Below, one piece after another: positions 63,086 through 64,000 of a stretch of DNA of 64,000 bases; position 1 is the stretch's first letter, and each line of letters starts with the position of its first letter. The notes beneath the pieces are model-generated. The model was not told the origin of the DNA. It ran no database searches and saw nothing but the letters and a program-made list of their open reading frames with translations. Source of the stretch: Leadbetterella sp035299025 (GTDB taxonomy: Bacteria; Bacteroidota; Bacteroidia; Cytophagales; Spirosomataceae); assembly GCA_035299025.1 (NCBI GenBank), contig DATGXK010000001.1, positions 1 to 64,000 on the forward strand. The letters run 5' to 3'. The position numbers and the translations under genes are program-made.

Positions 63086-63093
63086 TAATTTTG
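63086..63093 (+). promoter_or_regulatory. -7 element before murF
   Basis: TAATTTTG matches TAnnTTTG, 22 bases ahead of the ATG at 63115. No clear -33 element. Confidence 0.35.
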
Positions 63094-63114
63094 CCCGAAA
63101 ATATAACTTGACCA

Positions 63115-64000
63115 ATGTTGATTTTAACAGATAAAATAACCACCAACAATAAAATATTATTGACCGATAGTCGATTCCTGTCAGATCCGGAATCGAGCAC
63201 TTTTTTTGCTATAAAAGGTGAAAGACACAACGGACATCAATTCATCAAACAACTTTTCGAAAAAGGCATAAAAGAATTTGTGGTAGAAAAAGATGTGGTC
63301 AACAATGACTTGGCCTTGAAAGAGTTCTTGGAAAAATCCGACTTAAAGGCATTTGCGGTGCAGAACAGTATAAAAGCATTGCAAAACTTAGCCACTGAAA
63401 AGCGTAAACAGTACCACTATCCAGTAATTGGCATCACAGGCAGCAATGGCAAGACCATAGTAAAAGAATGGCTGCATTTTTTATTAGAATCTGATTTTGA
63501 AATAGTTAAAAGCCCAAGAAGTTATAATTCGCAAATCGGCGTTGCACTTTCTGTTTGGGAAATGACCGAAAAAAATAATCTGGGAATTTTTGAGGCTGGC
63601 ATTTCTTTACAAAATGAGATGCAAAACTTGGAGACTATTATAAAACCAGAAATTGGCATTTTTACAAACATAGGGCCGGCACACAACGAAGGCTTCAGGA
63701 GTTTGAAACAAAAAATAACCGAGAAACTCAGGCTTTTCAAAGCCTCTAAGGTACTGGTATATTGTAAAGACTACAAAGAAATAAACGAAGAACTGGCCAT
63801 ACTTCTGAAAGCGGTTAATCCTAATATTCAGGTCATTAGCTGGTCCAGAAATGGTATTGGAGAAAACTGGGTGGAAACCCAAACAACCGAAACGGGCACG
63901 CTCATAGAAATCAATTGGCTTGGAGAAAGTTATGGTTTTGAAATTCCTTTTGCAGACAATGCTTCGATAGAAAATGCCATTCATTGTGCTTATACTGGCT
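63115..64000 (+). CDS. murF: MurF, UDP-MurNAc-tripeptide D-Ala-D-Ala ligase, cut by window edge
   Basis: 295 codons of the N-terminal part are present; the frame is open at the edge. After an N-terminal domain (about 1-100, FFAIKGERHNGHQFI) comes the Mur-ligase ATP site GITGSNGKTIVKEWL (about 107-121), SYNSQIGVALSVWEM and GIFTNIGPAHNEGF near 185. MurF joins D-Ala-D-Ala to the peptidoglycan precursor. In many Bacteroidota this domain is fused to an alanine racemase, which would lie beyond the window and cannot be checked here. Confidence 0.85.
   Translation, partial: MLILTDKITTNNKILLTDSRFLSDPESSTFFAIKGERHNGHQFIKQLFEKGIKEFVVEKDVVNNDLALKEFLEKSDLKAFAVQNSIKALQNLATEKRKQYHYPVIGITGSNGKTIVKEWLHFLLESDFEIVKSPRSYNSQIGVALSVWEMTEKNNLGIFEAGISLQNEMQNLETIIKPEIGIFTNIGPAHNEGFRSLKQKITEKLRLFKASKVLVYCKDYKEINEELAILLKAVNPNIQVISWSRNGIGENWVETQTTETGTLIEINWLGESYGFEIPFADNASIENAIHCAYTG

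Overview
The window reads as chromosome from a free-living, aerobic member of the Bacteroidota, most likely a Cytophagales/Spirosomataceae-type bacterium. This rests on gene content and signals rather than a marker gene. Several genes are preceded by the Bacteroidota promoter form (TTTG, about 21 bases, TAnnTTTG) and Shine-Dalgarno sequences are weak. There is a fused ccoN-ccoO cbb3 oxidase operon, a hybrid two-component regulator with an AraC output domain, large secreted beta-helix/Ig-like proteins, a collagen-like protein and many secreted carbohydrate-active enzymes. No rRNA, tRNA, CRISPR array or intact transposase was seen.

Layout. 1-4.1 kb (minus): an M28 peptidase and two small secreted proteins in an overlapping operon, then a collagen-like secreted protein. 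4.4-8.2 kb (plus): a cell-surface or lipid modification operon (GT2 glycosyltransferase, DUF2304, a small unknown protein, GMC-type oxidoreductase, NAD-dependent epimerase), convergent with a carbamoyltransferase and a TMTC-like GT-C/TPR membrane protein (8.3-12 kb). 12.3-15.1 kb: hybrid histidine kinase/AraC regulator. 15.56-20.85 kb: a mobile-looking block in which gene sets are separated by related imperfect palindromes resembling integron attC sites. Its sets are ParA-like ATPase + RelA/SpoT synthetase; a secreted YciI-like protein; and a Fur-family regulator divergent from a Tat-leader thioredoxin-reductase-like flavoprotein, an HMA-like protein and a methyltransferase. 21.2-25.4 kb: a 1.28-kilo-residue secreted protein behind a LytTR regulator. 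25.6-28.5 kb: housekeeping and small genes. 28.6-34.5 kb (minus): cbb3 oxidase operon ccoNO-ccoQ-ccoP-ccoG-ccoH-TauE/SafE-like. 34.8-37.6 kb: galK-glpD. 37.7-43.7 kb: serine hydrolase, AraC regulator, small enzymes and a secreted glycosidase-like protein.

43.7-55.4 kb (minus) is a compact operon of about ten genes: dihaem peroxidase-like cytochrome, OmpA-like protein, three alpha/beta hydrolases, a class III CoA-transferase, an MFS transporter, a CapA-like phosphoesterase and two 2-hydroxyacyl-CoA-dehydratase-family subunits. An AraC regulator is divergent from it. Together these look like import, ester cleavage, CoA activation and dehydration of an unknown organic acid. 56.3-62.5 kb holds a CotH-like lipoprotein and a tandemly duplicated module of GH43 enzyme plus beta-sandwich protein. 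The window ends inside murF (63.1 kb on).

The two items most likely to be new are the ParA/alarmone-synthetase pair inside an attC-like cassette block, and the CoA-transferase/dehydratase operon, where one dehydratase subunit appears to have lost its usual cluster cysteines. All functional calls are from reading motifs by eye; no database search was possible.
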